Below are positions 5,061 to 5,549 of a stretch of DNA of 5,549 nt, piece by piece. Positions within the stretch are counted from its first letter, which is position 1. Each line of letters begins with the position of its first letter. The translations under genes and the position numbers were made by a program. The DNA is from Dysgonamonadaceae bacterium. Lineage in GTDB: Bacteria; Bacteroidota; Bacteroidia; Bacteroidales; Azobacteroidaceae. Below the pieces are notes generated by a model that did no database searches, was not told the origin of the DNA, and saw only the letters and a program-made list of their open reading frames with translations. The stretch is taken from assembly GCA_031276105.1 (NCBI GenBank), contig JAISNS010000102.1, positions 1-5,549 of the forward strand. Direction: 5' to 3'.

Positions 5061-5282
5061 ATTAAAAATAGAAAAAAGAATTACGGATAGAAATATTACA
5101 TATTAATAAAGAAATAAACGGGCTTATGCTCTTATTCTTAAGAGCAAACACACAAAACCACTAAAAAAACAAAAGCAAAAAAGAGCCGCTAAAAAGACAA
5201 TAAAACATCAAAATACATTTAGTTAAAACATATCACAAAACAAAAAAGCAATGCAACATTTATCGGTTGTATTGCTTTTTTT
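5061..5282 (+). ncRNA. candidate small RNA or orphan leader ending in a terminator
   Basis: A possible -7 box TATTTTTG (5047-5054) would start transcription near 5061, although no TTTG box is found at the right distance upstream. The following 180 nt is A-rich and poor in G, with a 7-bp hairpin TGCTCTT/AAGAGCA (5127-5133 and 5140-5146) and long unpaired A/C stretches. It ends at the strong terminator 5242-5282. No gene lies in between except a 12-codon ORF (ATG 5126, stop TAA 5162-5164). It could be a trans-acting small RNA, or a leader whose gene was lost. No known RNA family is recognised with certainty. Confidence 0.35.
5242..5282 (+). terminator. strong intrinsic terminator
   Basis: GCAATGCAAC (5248-5257) pairs with GTTGTATTGC (5266-5275) around an 8-nt loop. 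The A run before and the T run after (5276-5282) extend the stem to about 16 pairs and supply the U tract. The single G-T pair is compatible only with RNA made from the plus strand (A against C on the other), so the working direction is plus. Confidence 0.85.
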
Positions 5283-5292
5283 ATCTCCTGTT

Positions 5293-5526
5293 TTTGTTAC
5301 CAACTTGTTACTTGGGTACTCAAAATTTTGGTACTTGATGAAAAATGATTGAAATTCACTTGAAAATTCCGTTACTGAATTAATTATTATCTTGATATAC
5401 TGTAAAATATAAATATTTGCATGTAAAGCTAAAAAGTTGTTGTTTTCCTTTGTTACGTCGATATTTGTTTGTTACTTTGCAGCCGGTAACAAACAGATGA
5501 ATTTTATTGTTGATATGAGTAACAAA
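5293..5526. repeat. cluster of TTTGTTAC octamers in both orientations
   Basis: TTTGTTAC occurs at 5293-5300, 5449-5456 and 5468-5475, and inverted (GTAACAAA) at 5486-5493 and 5519-5526. A near copy, CTTGTTAC, is at 5304-5311. Copies at 5449 and 5468 overlap the -33 and -7 boxes of the promoter at 5449-5479. The 5468 and 5486 copies form a palindrome across the transcription start. This suggests operator sites for a repressor or arm-type sites for a recombinase; the protein is not visible here. Confidence 0.7.
5449..5479 (+). promoter_or_regulatory. promoter of the gene entering from the right edge
   Basis: TTTG (5449-5452), a 19-nt spacer and TTACTTTG (5472-5479) resemble the Bacteroidetes promoter with one change in the -7 box. 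Transcription would start near 5486, about ten bases before the ATG at 5497. Octamer repeats overlie both boxes. Confidence 0.6.
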
Positions 5527-5549
5527 AAAACATTTCCGAGTAAAGCAAA
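5497..5549 (+). CDS. N-terminal fragment of an unidentified gene (runs off right edge)
   Basis: Only 17 codons are visible: MNFIVDMSNKKTFPSKA. The frame may begin at ATG 5497 or at the second ATG, 5515 (MSNKKTFPSKA). The promoter-like boxes just upstream support a real gene start, but the fragment is too short to name a family. The flanking octamer cluster, with one copy inside the coding part (5519-5526), suggests tight self-regulation or a link with a mobile element. Confidence 0.45.
   Translation, partial: MNFIVDMSNKKTFPSKA

Overview
The window looks like a chromosomal segment of a member of the Bacteroidales. Three things support this: vegetative promoters of the Bacteroidetes form (TTTG, 19 nt, TAnnTTTG), a glycoside phosphorylase and an AmpG-like sugar permease of types common in gut Bacteroides and Parabacteroides, and weak or absent Shine-Dalgarno sequences. 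Genus and species cannot be fixed from the sequence alone.

Layout. Positions 1-257 (minus strand) hold the first 85 codons of ilvD, which continues beyond the left edge. Between ilvD and its promoter (426-456) lies a complete, textbook-style transcription attenuator. It has a 22-codon leader ORF (332-400) packed with Val, Ile and Leu codons, an antiterminator segment over the leader's last codons, and a perfect 10-bp terminator hairpin followed by a U run (272-306). This is the strongest regulatory finding in the window. Positions 590-2901 (minus) carry a two-gene sugar module: an MFS permease, then a GH130 phosphorylase close to the enzymes that split beta-1,4-mannosyl-N-acetylglucosamine. 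The permease probably imports the disaccharide and the phosphorylase splits it with phosphate. A tandem array of 8-bp repeats fills the gap between the two genes and also encodes the last 11 residues of the permease.

Positions 2978-4029 are a mobile-element graveyard. First comes a 287-bp MITE-like element with 32-bp terminal inverted repeats and several internal hairpins, inserted just upstream of the permease. Further along is a decayed IS30-family copy that has lost its whole catalytic core but keeps both ends. Positions 4286-4987 (minus) form a small transcription unit: perfect promoter, A/T-rich operator-like palindromes, a ribbon-helix-helix (Arc-type) DNA-binding protein, a small protein resembling the toxin-binding half of an antitoxin, and an intrinsic terminator.

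From 4988 to 5496 there is no recognisable protein gene. The stretch holds a possible small RNA ending in a strong terminator at 5242-5282, and a cluster of TTTGTTAC octamers in both orientations. Two of these octamers sit on the -33 and -7 boxes of a promoter for a gene that starts at 5497 (plus) and runs off the right edge. The main unusual systems are the ilv attenuator, the MITE with its repeated hairpin module, and the two self-contained operator arrays (RHH unit and right edge).
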